64,000 bases of DNA from Ipomoea triloba (lineage: Eukaryota; Streptophyta; Magnoliopsida; Solanales; Convolvulaceae), in assembly GCF_003576645.1 (NCBI RefSeq), contig NC_044916.1, forward strand, positions 27,580,596 through 27,644,595, written 5' to 3'. Both the position numbers and the translations under genes were made by a program. Position 1 is the first letter of the stretch. Each line of letters opens with the position of its first letter. A model generated the notes under the pieces. It was not told the origin of the DNA. It did no database searches and saw nothing but the letters and a program-made list of their open reading frames with translations. Of the stretch, positions 12,401-24,039 are shown in pieces.

Positions 12401-12482
12401 ACCAGATGCCATATTTGTCAGAAGTGTGAATGAAGTTGAAGTGAAGCCAAAGCCTAAAGTGTTGCCCAATGCTGCTACTTAG
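9456..12482 (+). CDS. BUB3: Mitotic checkpoint WD40 protein BUB3
   Basis: BUB3 is a seven-bladed WD40 propeller that recruits BUB1/BUBR1-type proteins to kinetochores in the spindle checkpoint. Nine exons: 9456-9572, 9697-9827, 10295-10373 (this exon could be off by one base), 10759-11025, 11435-11510, 11807-11887, 12009-12087, 12167-12267 and 12395-12482, all with GT/AG borders. The protein of about 340 residues starts [16 protein letters not shown]. It carries WD-type blades ([43 protein letters not shown]) and the conserved [18 protein letters not shown] and [11 protein letters not shown] segments, and it ends [10 protein letters not shown]. Length and motif order match plant BUB3.1-type proteins along the whole length. 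No damage is seen. A CT-rich 5' UTR precedes the ATG. It is convergent with the ClpR1 gene. Confidence 0.96.
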
Positions 12483-12978
12483 ACGAGAGTTGTAATGGCT
12501 TAATTTATTGTAACTGTCAATATAATTTTGTTATAAAGTAGAAAAATTTATAAAATGTAAGATTGGCTGTTTAAATATGTACTTGAGGGCATAATATACT
12601 TAATGGCAGATGAACTGAACTTGCAGCTTTGGTTTGGTTTACAAATGCTTGTTTGAACTAAAACTTTTAAACTAATAAACTTCAAAGTCAGCTTTTTATG
12701 TTAGCATTTTAAGATTTTAAACATCAACCGTCAGAGAACACATAGTTAATAGTTTTCACAATAGCAAAGCAAAGTAGCTGGGCATCAATTCACAATACTT
12801 TTTTAAAGTACAATCTTGTATAAGTATCAGGGCACTACTTAAACTTGTGAACTGGTGATTACAGAAATTTTAATACAGTACAATTGAAAGTGCCTGCCTC
12901 TACACCAGATACTTGAAAGACCATATTTCAAAGGTAACCAGAAGTTTTCATTCTTCAAATTTGGACACCGTGAGTTAC
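12483..12978. other. Shared 3' intergenic region of BUB3 and ClpR1 genes
   Basis: About 500 bp between two convergent genes. It must contain both 3' UTRs and both poly(A) sites. No other gene or repeat is seen. Confidence 0.6.
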
Positions 12979-15900
12979 CTACCTAAACCCAGAGCCAGCA
13001 GCCGCTTGTGCGCCTGATCCAGCTGCTCTCCTCATTGCTCTTGATTGGGCAAGCATGCCTTCGTAATCCTGATGGTTGTTATTGTTCTCACTTTTAGCAA
13101 CAAAGAAGGATAAATATATTGACAATGTTATGAAGAATGAGATGGCAAAATTACCCGTTTCTCAAATATAGAATCTTTTGGATCAATAATCTTGTCTGCA
13201 ATGCCATAGTCAATGGCCTCTTGTACTGTGAAATATGCAGGACGTTGAATATCTCTCTCAATTTCTTCCTTTGGTTTACCAATCCCTTTGGACAATAGCT
13301 CGAGGTAATAGTCTTTGTTTGCTTCAAGCTCTTTTGCCTGTAGGATTCAATGTAACTCAAATATCTTTTGCCAAAAACACAGATGCACACATTGGGTGTA
13401 GTGTAGTTTATTCAGTGGGAGAGAGGATGACCTTAATCCACATTTCAGTCACAGGTCCACTTGATTTGTAAACATCAGGTAGATATAATTTTGCTGCATT
13501 GCACGATACAAAGTCAAAATCAAGGGAAGACAAGCAAACAGCAAATCAATTCATCTCGCCAGTATAACTGCATAATGTCGGTTAGATAGGCAGTACAAAG
13601 AAGATAACTATTTAAGAAGTAACCAAATAAATTATCAAATCCACAATGTAACACGTTACAGGCTAACTATTTATTTTGCTTTAATGATCACACTACACCC
13701 CCCATACTACATTCAAAGATCTTTATCATAACAGACGACATTATAGAAAATGCAGAAAAGTAGTCTTACTGGATGCACTTGCTTGTAAAGCTCGGAAGCC
13801 TTTCTTCCCAAGTGACAGAAGCATTCCTGCCTGACCATATGCCTTACCAACATTCACTGTACAAACATCTGGTTTGCTTAACTGAGCCAGTGTAAACAAG
13901 AAAAAATTATTAGGTTACAAGGAGATGAACCAGCTGAAAAAAAAATAACTGACACAGTAGCGGTATAGTTTCTAATTTCATAACCATTATAGTACACCCA
14001 AGGGAAAACCCATATTAGGGGAATAGGGGCGCTGAGGCTCCCTTTTATTTATTTATTTATTATTTATTATTTTTTATTTTTATAAATCAAAATTGTAATT
14101 ATCATTGAAGGAAGTATACAATTATAATTACCTAGCTATAGGTACAATAATAGATAGAAAAACCTATATAGTTGACAAAAATAATGAAATATTCATACAA
14201 AAGTGCCACGCCTATTATTGTAATCCATTCATCCCATTTTATGACATGCATGGATAACGAGGCATGACTCGAATTATTTACAATTTAATTTTCTGTAATA
14301 TTTAATTTAATATTAGTAGATAAAATTTATATATTTTAAAAACTATATTATTAGTTCTATTAAACACAAATAGCCAATTTAAAAATTGCATGAAATTGTT
14401 TAAGAAAATAAGTGAAGAAAGAAGAGTTGGATTAACCAACAAATAATAGATAGGACTTATAAAATGAGAAAGATGGAGTAATTATAGTGGTGAAGTCCAT
14501 CAAGAATAATACTTCCTTCCAAAAAACAAAATATTACTAAATTGAATACAATAACACAACTATTAAATTATACCAATTCATTCCAAATTCTATTTAATTT
14601 AAAATGTTAAATATCTAATATTCCTAAATTGAATACAACTATTTGTGTCTATATTTATTTGATTTTGGCCTTGTCCAATTTATTTTAATTATTTTGGAGT
14701 TGACCAATTGGTTGTAATTTTTTTTTGGGCTTACTATTAGATTGAATTAGTTAATTTACATTTTAAAAAATTTCTGGAGGGCCGAGGCCCCCACCCGAGT
14801 GCACCTTTTTACAATTGTGGGTAGTGCAATTACAAGCTATATCAGATTCAAGTATATTAGTATAACGCTAGATACTCACACGCATGGCATCAGCAATGGC
14901 ATATGCATCTGTTTCAGAACCAACCAACTCCTTCTTCTCATTCTGTGCAAAAATGTGGTGTAAGAAAACAGCACCATGTACCCGCTCAAAAGAAAAAATA
15001 GGTATGCAAATTGCGTCTCAAACTTTTAATGTTCCCTATATTATGATACACACAGAACCACCCGGTTTTTCATGAGTTTAATGAAAACATGAATGACAAA
15101 TTAATACTAACCTGGGTGCCATGTGAATTTATGTAGAGATATATAGGCTTTGTAGGATTATCATAATCCAACCACAAAAATTGAGCAACAAGAAGCTCAC
15201 TAACCGCTGGTACAATCTGTTATAGCAAATGGAAAGACAGGGAGAATTTAGAATAACAAAATTTAATACCATAAGAGTGGTTTAAAGAATTAAAGGCAAG
15301 ATTTATAGAGGTACAGAACTGGCATGCCCAGATACACAATTCGAGCATCTAGAAGCAAAGAAGGCAAATCAGGAGGAGCAGATCTAGGCCTTCCACCATA
15401 TCCCCTTGCCCCTCCATAATACATGCTGTAGGACATTTTTGAAGGACGCTTTCCATTCATGCTTGACATAGTCCACATCCCACCATTGTTCAGATAATTG
15501 TGTCTTGATGATATGCTTTCCTGTGAAATCACACTACACAGATAAGGACCTTTTGACAGTTAAGTAAAGGCCTGGAGACAACTCTTAGCAAGGATTTGGT
15601 TTAAACATAGGTATTGGAATTGGAATAAAAAAAATAAGGAATGAGAATGGATTTTATCAAAAGTAGCCAGTTTGTTTGGATATGAACTACCAATGTAATT
15701 GGAATTAAAGTAAAAAAAAAAAATCTATAATAACAATAATAGTTTACTTAAATTAATATTACTCCATTTGACAATTAAACAATTTAAAATTCATAGTAAT
15801 AATAATAAAAGAAAAGAAAATAATGTGTTGAGGAAAGAAATTGGAATGAAACCCATGGTTGGAGGGGTAACAAGAAAACCCATTCTTTCCTTTCTTCACT

Positions 15901-17003
15901 CCCTGTTCTTGGAATCCAAAAATTCTTACCGAGCATCTCAATCATTTCATTTCCACTCTTGGGCTTGAAAGTAGCAAGCCAAGCATCCCCAATTCATTCA
16001 AATGAAATATCAAATATTCACCACATCAATTGTTTATAATTCTATTTGTCAGCACCATATTAGATTGATAATTCTATTTGTCAGAACCACATTAGATTGG
16101 AAAACAAAACGAACCTCAGTGACACTTTCAGATTGCCTATGCACATGGCTATCTTCTTTCAGGAACAAATCCATCTGTGATGGAGTAAGGCCATAGAGAG
16201 TCTGAGGCACATTTTTATAGTTTTCCATCACTACAAAGAAAATAAATAAATAAATAGGGATAGCAGAATAAATTTTAGCAATGGTTACTGAAATGACCAG
16301 TAACACATAACAATAAATAGTGTAACAGAGACACAGCTGGAAAGTCAGATTCATTCCAGGAAAGAGAACAAGCCTCTCAGATAAAAAGCTAAGATACTAT
16401 TTCATCATTTCTTCAATGAATTGCCAAGAAAATGACAAATGGAAAACTTACAATAACACATATACTTTACTAGATAATTTGCAGCTTAGTTATCAAGAAA
16501 AAGAGATAGAAAAGTAGAACAAAAATCTGAACTCCTTATACGGTTCCCATTGCTCAACGACTAGGTCCAACTATTACTGAAATAACAAACAGAAAACACC
16601 TAACAATTGCTCACATCAAATAAATCAAAACAAAAATCCAAGAAATTGCTAATAAATAATACCGAGTAGCAGATGAGATGGATGATAAATTTCTAAAATA
16701 TTAACAAAAATAAGTACACCAAATAACAAAGGGTTAAAGAGACTGACACCCTTCTTTGAGATTCTCCTCTCGGAATTGTTTAGGTATGTGGTCGAGAGAC
16801 TTAGAAGAAGCTACGGGAGACCTGTAGGGACATCCTCCTCTCACACCGTTTTTTGCTCTAGGGCTGGGACCAGAAGGTGCGAATATGAGGTTTTGGGAGG
16901 AGAGAAAAGTGGATTTGTGGAGGCTTATAGAAGAACATAAGTCGCGGTTGTTCCCGGCGGTGGCCGGACCAGGAAGCCGAGATAGAAGCAGAGAAGAAGA
17001 CAT
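12979..17003 (-). CDS. CLPR1: Plastid Clp protease non-catalytic subunit, ClpR1 type
   Basis: ClpR subunits sit in the plastid Clp core ring without proteolytic activity. Exons on the minus strand: about 16762-17003, 16115-16230, 15320-15520, 15112-15216, 14880-14942, 13770-13881, 13432-13493, 13155-13337 and 12979-13068. The first exon encodes a Ser-rich transit peptide and then LDHIPKQFREENLKEG. Next come NYKNVPQTLYGLTPSQMD, SISSRHNYLNNGG, APPDLPSLLLDARIVYLGMP and DYDNPTKPIYLYINS. In the active-site segment AYGQAGMLLSLGKKG the nucleophilic Ser of ClpP is Gly, and the catalytic His segment is also replaced (TKLYLP), as expected for ClpR. The C-terminal insert and tail (DYEGMLAQSRAMRR) match ClpR1. 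Oddity: the obvious GT donor ending exon 1 and AG acceptor of exon 2 do not join in frame (see findings). Confidence 0.9.
14015..14815. mobile_element. Possible transposon relic in ClpR1 intron 5
   Basis: The largest intron of the ClpR1 gene (13882-14879) contains an AT-rich insert. It is bordered by ggggcgctgaggctccc on the left and ggagggccgaggcccccaccc on the right, which are imperfect inverted GC-rich ends. No coding capacity and no clear target duplication were found. Confidence 0.35.
15600..15990. repeat. AT-rich MITE-like relic in ClpR1 intron 2
   Basis: The intron between exons 2 and 3 holds blocks such as attggaattggaataaa, and gtttgtttggatatgaac that recall the ...gtttggt... ends of hAT/Tourist-type MITEs elsewhere in the window. 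The ends are not clear. Confidence 0.3.
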
Positions 17004-17261
17004 GGAGTGCAGACACAGAGCGGAGGTTGCTTCCAGAGTTAAACTGATGGGTGCCTGCGATTTCTGTAAAGATTATTGACAGGGACGAAATGTAAACAGG
17101 CCAGATCGGGTCTTGTACAAATTACTAATTAGATAGATAGTAAATTTATGACCCATTTTATTCACAGTCCAATATTAAATGGGCCTTCAAGAAGGCCTAA
17201 TAAAAAAATACAATCCAACACCGTTAATATCAATTGAGTTTATTTTTATTATTTTTTGGGA

Positions 17262-17592
17262 AAAGGGTTAAATAAGCTCTTAAACATTTCGTGAAAAGTT
17301 AATTAGACCTCTAAACAATTAAAAAGTGCAATTAAGTCCTTTAACATGTTAAATTGACAAAGAAATCCAAAAATTGGTAATTGCAGGTCATTTACTATTT
17401 CGGTGAAAATCCGGCAATTGACGGCGGTTACCGTCGGGTATCGGTCGCTGGATTTTCATCGAAATAGTAAATGACCTGCAATTGCAGTACATTTATCAAT
17501 TTTTGGGCTTCTTTACCACAATTTAACATGTTAAAGGACCTAATTGTAGTTTTTAAATGTTTATAAGTCTAATTAACTTTTCAGGTAATGTT
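17262..17592. mobile_element. Foldback MITE with long inverted arms
   Basis: Arms of about 135 bp are inverted repeats of each other (for example gttaattagacctctaaac against its inverted partner near 17565, and atttactatttcggtgaaaatcc against its partner near 17455). They are separated by a short GC-rich centre at about 17420-17450 (gacggcggttaccgtcgg). There is no coding capacity. The ends (agggttaaataagctcttaaac) resemble the MITE at 44931-45353. Confidence 0.75.
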
Positions 17593-18004
17593 TATGATTT
17601 TTTTTTTCTTTCATGTTTCACGATTATTGGCTTATTTTCACATTTGATTTTTTACTGTTAAGTTTTTCATATATGGTCCAACGACATTAAAGAACTTGCC
17701 ACATTTGGGCCTCCGACCTAATTTACGATCACCGATGGTGACTATCAACTTTATCCTTATAGGATAAGCAACTAAACTATTATGGGCTCATGTTCAATAA
17801 CATATAGATACAATTTGGTCACCGGTGGTCAGAAATTAGGTTGGAGGATCAAATGTGGCAATAATTTAAAAGTCGTAAGATGAAATGTGGCAATATTTTA
17901 AAAGTCGTGGGATTAAATGTGAGAAAAAAAATAGTCAGGGATCAAATGTGGAAATTGTTCAATAGTCGTGGGACCAAAAGTGAAAAAAAAAAAACTAATA
18001 TCAA
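17593..18004. other. Spacer with weak inverted repeats
   Basis: Segments reading gatcaaatgtggcaat and similar are repeated several times in direct and inverted form (17700-17990), suggesting another decayed foldback element. No gene is seen. Confidence 0.35.
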
Positions 18005-18248
18005 TTGTTATATTGTGGACCATGATCCACCATGCGCATGATGAACCCTATCCATAATATATACTTACTGTTAACATATTATGTATTTTTAATTAGTAAG
18101 TTAGGCACTTATTACCATTAACCTATTATGTATCTATAATTAAATATTATGTACATTCAGTTTATTTACAAGTACATAATTTGAATGTCTTTTTGAAATA
18201 TGGTCCACAATGCAAGGTAAAGCCTGGTCCATGTGATGGACAATTTAA
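18005..18248. mobile_element. Foldback element, short copy F of the GTGGACCATGGTCCAC family
   Basis: The left end is TTGTTATATTGTGGACCATG and the right end contains atggtccacaatgc and cctggtccatg. The inside is only about 180 bp, with repeats of the ttatgtatntataatta type. It has the same end signature as copies A, B and C but a different, shorter interior. Confidence 0.55.
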
Positions 18249-19106
18249 ATAATGTCATAGCAAGTACACGAATATATAATAATAGTGTGCAAAAGTAAAG
18301 GTCGAATCCACATAAAATTGATACAATGCAAATTATAAACTTGAAATTAAAATAATTAACTTAACAAGTTAAAGTGCACAAAACAAATACTCAGTATCAA
18401 AGATAAAGGTTAACTCAAATAGTCAAATGCAAAATCATTAAATCAAAACTCAAGAAGCTAAGCAATAAACTACGAGGAACTAGAATAACAAATTATAAAT
18501 CAAAATGGAAAAGTCTAAGAATATGAATAAATTACTATTACTTGTTCTGTAAATTAGTTTAACTTGCCAACCAAATTAATGGTTCGTTCTTTTCTTTAAT
18601 ATGATAACTTCGTATGACGTTCAAAGTAAATCAGGTGCTTTAACCATTCATGTACTTAAGATACCTTATTCAAACAGTTAAAACCATTATGCCTAAAAAG
18701 AACACATATACGGAATACGCAGTTTAAGAACGAAATAAATAGTCTAATAAGACATGCAACCAGACGATTTATTCATTTATTCTAAAGAACTTGGAATTAT
18801 TAGGCACGATGTGTACTTTAAAAATTCCGTCTATTACGAAGTTTTTTTTTTTTTTTTTTTTTTGGAAACATTACGGAATATTTTTTAGAGAAGAATAATC
18901 AACTATTTACTTTAAAAGAAATATTATGGCCCTAGTTTGGTAACATAATTAGCTTATCAGTCAATTTCACTAACTCAATCAGCTAATAGCTATCAGCTAT
19001 TTACTAAACACCTTTATGTCTTACGTGATATAATTTCATTCAAGACTAATTATTTGGTATCCAATCAGTGACAAGTATATGAATGCATTACTAAATGAAT
19101 CCAAGG
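18249..19106. other. Spacer with MITE relics
   Basis: AT-rich. The block ggccctagtttggtaacat with ctatcagctatttactaaaca (18930-19010) resembles ggccctgtttggtaaatgac at 32361, so a hAT-like MITE family is present in both places. A poly-T run lies at 18843-18862. No gene is seen. Confidence 0.4.
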
Positions 19107-19243
19107 ACGTTGTGGTCCAGTGGCATCAAACCCTTCCCTTTATACGGGAGGTGGTGGGCACTCTTGTGCTTCAATAGGTTGAGAAAGTAGTTATGAACAG
19201 ATACTGCATTGTAATAGAGTTAGTAGTATTCAAAAAAAAAAAA
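19107..19243 (+). mobile_element. tRNA-related SINE
   Basis: The copy reads acgttgtggtccagtggcat (A-box-like), ggaggtggtgggca (decayed B-box area), then ttcaataggttgagaaagta and atgaacagatactgcattg. It ends with a poly(A) tail, and it shares its 3' part with the SINEs at 30957, 43044, 44604 and 51650. Confidence 0.75.
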
Positions 19244-20132
19244 AGTAGGCTTCATTTACTTTAATTTTTCAGTTCTCGAGTGCAATATTAATTCGGGAAA
19301 TTCTCTATTTTTCTATTAAAATAAAATAAAATAGACAATACGTTTATTGGTATATATATCTCTACTTTCTAAATTAAAGAGATTCATTTTTTTTTTTTGT
19401 TTCTTCTCTAATTTTTCATTTTTAAAAAATATATAACTTAAAATTTCTCCATTTAATAAATTATTATGAACTAAAAAAAAAACTCTTTTTATTGAACCAT
19501 GTGAATTTTATATAAAGCCTTAGGCAGTTGCAACGTGCCAGCAGTGTGACCACTCACTACTGCCACTAATAATTATCAAGGTAGTATATATTATCACTGG
19601 CATTACATTAATTCTAATTATTAATTGACTTCCCAAAGATATCCACATTTTAATATACCTTTGGTGGCCATGTGCTTTGTGTTTAATCTCCATTAAGTCA
19701 GCCTGTACTATACTAGTATTATTCCTTCTTTTATTCTTTGAACTCTTTTTTTTTTTTCCCTTTTAAATTTTTAATATAATACTAATTATTATTATTTATT
19801 GAAAAAGAGTGTCACGTCAATTGCCTTGTAGGATATTATCAATGTTAAATGGGAATTAATTGGTTTCTGGACTTCAATGTACGAAAATTACGAATTGATA
19901 AGTTTAATTGGAATTTTAAAAAATTTAATGGCTAATTGACACCTTAACTTGTATAGAGTTTAGGGGTCTACGTGACCCTTTTATTTTTGATGTATTTACT
20001 CACTTATTATATAAAAATAAGTGTAATTTTTTTTTTGAAAGGTAGCACTTTTTAACAAATATGTAATACGGAGTACTTTTAAAGAAAAATGTATTACTTT
20101 TCAATTAATATCATATTATCATTGGCTCAATC
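19244..20132. other. AT-rich spacer before the LTR element
   Basis: No gene or clear repeat is seen. Several poly-T/poly-A runs are present. Confidence 0.4.
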
Positions 20133-20137
20133 ATAAA

Positions 20138-20529
20138 TGACGGTAATAATGTGTTTACCGGTATATTATTTGAGTATTTGAATGTTTGAATACCATATTG
20201 AGCGTAGTGCTCAGTGTACAAGTGAGTTCAGTATGTATTGTCTAAGTTCAAGTGTCGTCTCCACTATGTGGTTGTGAGTCCTTTTATTCCTTTCAGCTCA
20301 GTAACGGAGCATTGATGAGGAGTTGAACGTTGGACATCAATACCTAGGTGTTGAATGCTAAGGAGCTTAACGTTGGTCATCAATGCCGAGGAGCTGAACG
20401 TTGGCCATCAATGCTGAGGAGTTGGACCGTTGCGCATTGATGCTGAGGAGTGAGGTGTCTTGGTAGTTTGAACGGCAACTGTCTTGGTTATGACGACGGT
20501 TCCGGGTCGGGTACCCAATTACCCTGTCA
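20138..20529 (-). repeat. 3' LTR (by transcription direction)
   Basis: Partner of 29539-29930, with the same length and the same internal 27-bp tandem series. It is preceded by the target duplication ATAAA at 20133-20137. Confidence 0.97.
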
Positions 20530-20548
20530 CCAGCCCCCCACTCCCTAG
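20530..20548 (-). promoter_or_regulatory. Polypurine tract
   Basis: On the minus strand, AGGGAGTGGGGGGCTGG lies directly before the 3' LTR, where the plus-strand primer of an LTR retrotransposon is expected. Confidence 0.75.
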
Positions 20549-20740
20549 CTAGCGAGAATGGCTGAGGTAGTTAGGGAGTATCAGCCGGTGTTTGAATGGA
20601 TCGCCCTTGGAACTTGTGGAAGAAGATTTGGTATGTCGAATTCTGGAAGGAAATTTTACCGGAAGGAAACTTCACATATTTATGGAATATTTCCTAATCT
20701 CCCTGCGATTTTGTTTCCGTGTATGGGCCGGCTTCATATG

Positions 20741-20749
20741 TATATAAGG
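20741..20749 (+). promoter_or_regulatory. TATA box of the first antisense gene
   Basis: The motif tatataagg lies about 70 bp before the ATG at 20810. It is followed by a CT-rich leader (cagaatctgtgtctttcacccc) typical of a transcription start region. Confidence 0.5.
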
Positions 20750-20809
20750 ACCCTCTCAGAATCTGTGTCTTTCACCCCTCCTCATTACGTTAGCTCAGCT
20801 GGTTTTATC

Positions 20810-21089
20810 ATGAGTCCAAAGAGAGCGAGTGCTGCTGAAGCAGGTGCGGGGACGAAGAGGCGCCGATCGTTCCGTTTGATGGAGCTGGCTAGACGGGAGA
20901 AGTTGAAGCAGAGGAAGGAGCGTGGGCACGAAGTTGGTGATACCGTTGAGGATCCACTAACCCTTCCGTCAGAAGGATGCCGTGAAGCAACTGAAACAAG
21001 TTCCCGTGGAAGAAAGTATGGCCATCGTCCTTGTGCCTGATGATGAGCTTCCTTTGGCAGTGGAATATCCCAAGTCCTCGAAGACCTAA
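20810..21089 (+). pseudogene. Small basic antisense-strand protein, frameshifted
   Basis: The ATG at 20810 opens a basic frame (MSPKRASAAEAGAGTKRRR, RREKLKQRKER) that ends as an ORF at 21040. Around 20970 the protein-like sequence continues in the +1 frame (KDAVKQLKQVPVEES, LVPDDELPLAVEYP) and ends at 21087-21089. So one small frameshift appears to break an original ORF of about 90 codons. Poly(A)-signal-like aataaaataaaa follows at about 21151. I do not recognise a family. The KR-rich head suggests nucleic-acid binding or nuclear targeting (inference). Confidence 0.5.
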
Positions 21090-21239
21090 AGTCTTGAGTA
21101 GGAGTTAGTAGTTTGAAGTGTAATAGTGCGTGATGGCATTGAATGTTATTGGAATAAAATAAAAAGTTTTACTTCGAACCGTTCCCTTCCCTTTTTTTAT
21201 TTTTTATTTTTTATTTTTTATTTTTTTTTTATCCTGACT

Positions 21240-21335
21240 TCAGCCCCGTGCCTGGTCACGGTGTTGTAACTTCGGCACGGGGCCGAAGCTACGTGACGTG
21301 ACCTCGGCACTGGGCCGAGATGCTGGGCGTGACTT
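21240..21335. repeat. CTTCGGC/CCTCGGC hairpin cluster 1
   Basis: Two to three short inverted repeats (cttcggcacggggccgaag, cctcggcactgggccgag) lie between the two antisense genes and are followed by a poly-T run. Confidence 0.8.
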
Positions 21336-21527
21336 CGATTTTTTTTTTTTTTGGTTCATCTTCCCTAATTATCCGGGATAATTCAGGATGTGAATCATCA
21401 TAACCTTCTTAGACAATCCTTAGAATCTTGCAAAATATATGCCACTTGCAAAATATATGCCAGGATTTGTTTTAGGAAATCCCATTGATACTAGGAATAT
21501 TGGGTTTCCTTATACAAAACCCTAGGG

Positions 21528-21536
21528 TTATAAAAA
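21528..21536 (+). promoter_or_regulatory. TATA box of the main antisense gene
   Basis: The sequence gggttataaaaaccc sits about 30 bp before a pyrimidine-rich 5' UTR stretch (cttctccttcttttgtactc). This reads as a compact TATA promoter. The leader then runs to a strong donor at 21605 (cctg|gtaagt). A matching acceptor at 21849 (gctgatag) lies 43 bases before the ATG at 21893, so the 5' UTR probably contains an intron of about 245 bp. Confidence 0.6.
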
Positions 21537-21659
21537 CCCTTCTCCTTCTTTTGTACTCAACCCTTCTTTCTTTACCGATTGCATTCCTACTCCCAACTAT
21601 CCTGGTAAGTTCAATGTTTAGGTCACATAGCGTGACTCAACCCTTTTTTTTTTTTTTAC

Positions 21660-21770
21660 GCACTCCCACCTCGGCACCGTGCCGAGGTCGCATGACCTCG
21701 GCGCTGGGCCGAAGTCACGCGGTACCGTGACTTCGGCGCTGGCCGAGGTCACGCGGTACATTTTTTTTTT
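21660..21770. repeat. CCTCGGC hairpin cluster 2
   Basis: At least three hairpins (cctcggcaccgtgccgagg, cctcggcgctgggccgaag, cttcggcgctggccgagg) lie inside the predicted 5' UTR intron of the main antisense gene. Poly-T runs stand on both sides. Confidence 0.8.
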
Positions 21771-21892
21771 CTTTAGCTCAGGGCTATGCTTGTGTTGAAT
21801 TGACAAGTTTGTTTTTGTTTTTTCGTTTTTCTTTCTGTTGTGCTGATAGGTTGGTGATTGTGCCTACCCATAACCAGGTTAGTTCCTCTATT

Positions 21893-23926
21893 ATGGATTC
21901 GAATTCAAATTCGTGCTCGGAGTCTTTTGACAATGAATCTTCATCTTATGATGGTGAAGATACATTGACCTATGGTGGTGACACCGAGGCATTGGCCCAT
22001 GGTGATGACACCGAAGACACCTCCTCTCTGTCTTCTTCTCCTTCCGAAGAAGACACCGTAGATCTCGATCCTCTTGCCCCTTCTGTTAGTTGTAAAAGGA
22101 AGAGGCGCCAGATCTCGTACTCCCCCATAGATAGTTCACTTATCGAGAGTACCTATCGCCGTCTAAAACCTGATGATGTAGAAGATATCCAAGGTCTAGT
22201 GTGTGGGAATGTTAGAATTGTCCTCCCTGGGCATGATGTCAGCATCATGGAACCCCCGGAGCCCTCCTTTTTTGGTGTTCACCTGTTGTCCGTGCAGGTA
22301 GGACTTAGGTTTCCCCTTCACCCTTTCCTGATTGAGTTTCTGAATTTTTATGAAATAGCCCCAGGTCAGCTTGCCCCAAACGGTCACCAGGTTATCGCAG
22401 GATTTCTTTCTGTGTGTAGCCAAAAACGAATGAAACCCTCCTTAGGTCTCTTCCAATCGTTGTTTAGAGTCATGAGGGCACCTAGAGAGGGTAAGGGTTT
22501 CGTGTGTATCTCCTCTATGCCCCGTAAGCAGCTTTTCGATGATCGTCCCTCCTTCAACAAAGACTGGAAGTCTAGGTTCTTCTTTGTCTCCCTAGGTATC
22601 CCTTCTCCTTTTGCTGTCGCATGGGGTACCCGAGTTAGATGCCATCCAACTTTGGACGAGAGTCCAGATATGCTTAGGAAGGTCAAGAAACTTCTGAAGG
22701 GTGGTCCTTTTAAGGTTGTCGGGAGTACTTCTGAGTGGTGGCTTCAGAATTTGGGGTTTAAGAGGATCCGGCCAGCTGCCCTTGACGTACCTGGTACCCC
22801 TCTCGGTGTTTAGCTGTTTCTTGCATGCTGTTTTCTTGTAACTGTTTGCCATAACTTGAAATTGTTTGCAGGTGCTATGTCGTCGAAAGGTGCTATATCG
22901 TCAACAGCTGCTCGGTACTTGTCGCAAAGTGGGCAGTATCCTTCCAAGAGAAACAAAACTGACAAAAAAGGAAAAAAGAGTCAAGCCTCCACATCTGGTG
23001 GAGGAGCTTGTAACCTGACGCTTCCGCGAACAAGATCTTCAACTCAGCCAGGATCTTCAATTTCGGATGTGGATCCCTTGCCCGAGGGATTGTCTGCCCA
23101 GCCCCCCGAGCAAGGGGAAGCCTCGCCAGTTCCACGCATTCGAACCAACTTGGTCCGGCTCGGTATGGATGTGCTCCCCGGGAAATCCTTCTTAGAAGGT
23201 ACTATTGACGCCCCCGAGCTTGTTCGTAGCCTCGTCACCCACAGAGATGCAGAAATTCTTGAAGAGCAGGGTTTGGTTGCGCTACGGGAGCGATATTGCA
23301 AAATGGCGATGGAGTCTGTGTTGATAGGGGACAGTCTTCATTTGCAGTACGAAGCTATGCTCCGCGATTCTCTTTTGCAGAGGAAGAAACTCGCAGAAGA
23401 CCAACTGCTTTTGGATACCGAGTTGAAGAAACTGAGGGAAGAGAACATAACACTGAAAACTGATCACTCAAAGTTAGAGCAGAAGCTGAAGGATGAGCGA
23501 AAGGGGCACCAGGAGACTCGTGCTACTGTCACCAAGCTGGAAAAGGCACGAGAGACGTACAAGCATTCATCTAAGTTCAAGGATGACGTCCGGGAGTTCA
23601 TGAGGACTCCAGAAGCTGTAGAGGAGTTTTCTGCGTCCGCGGCGGGTCGGGCTGCACTCGAGGCACAGACTCAGCTAGCATTCGACCTTGGAATGTTCAC
23701 CATGCAGCAGCAGATTTATCCGGTGCTTAAGGGAGAGAATCCTAATTTTGATCCGGAGGCTGTGGGCTTGCCTAAGTTTATGGAGAATCCCGACCCTGAG
23801 TCTGAGGAGTACGACATATCCCCTGTTGATGCTGATGATGCGGGAGTGTCTGATCGTCCTGACAACACCAACACCGCTGCCCAAGACGCTGCTGAGGATC
23901 CCACCACTGCTACGAAGGATGCTTAG
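21893..23926 (+). CDS. Antisense-strand retroelement gene, putative gypsy-type transposase-like protein
   Basis: Two coding exons, 21893-22805 and 22872-23926, join in frame through a GT/AG intron (donor CTCG|GTGTTT, acceptor TTGCAG|GTGC) to give 655 residues. Exon 1 has an acidic Ser/Asp-rich start, a basic KRKRRQ patch, and then a domain with FPLHPFLIEFLNFYEIAPGQ, SEWWLQNLGFKR and similar motifs. I recognise this as the plant putative gypsy-type transposon domain (Transposase_28, PF04195). Exon 2 is Ser/Pro-rich and then a long coiled coil (about 23360-23570, LLLDTELKKLREENITLKTD), ending in an acidic tail. It lies opposite to gag-pol, between integrase and the 3' LTR. Such antisense extra ORFs are known in Tat-lineage elements; their function is unknown. 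A TATA box and a 5' UTR exon precede it. Confidence 0.85.
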
Positions 23927-24039
23927 CATATCTGATTTATTTTTCGTTGCTATCCACATTCGCACTGTTTTTTGAATACTAGTTTCGCAGTTATTCGTGT
24001 GTTGAACACTTGTATTGTTTTTTCGAATTATCTTCTTGT

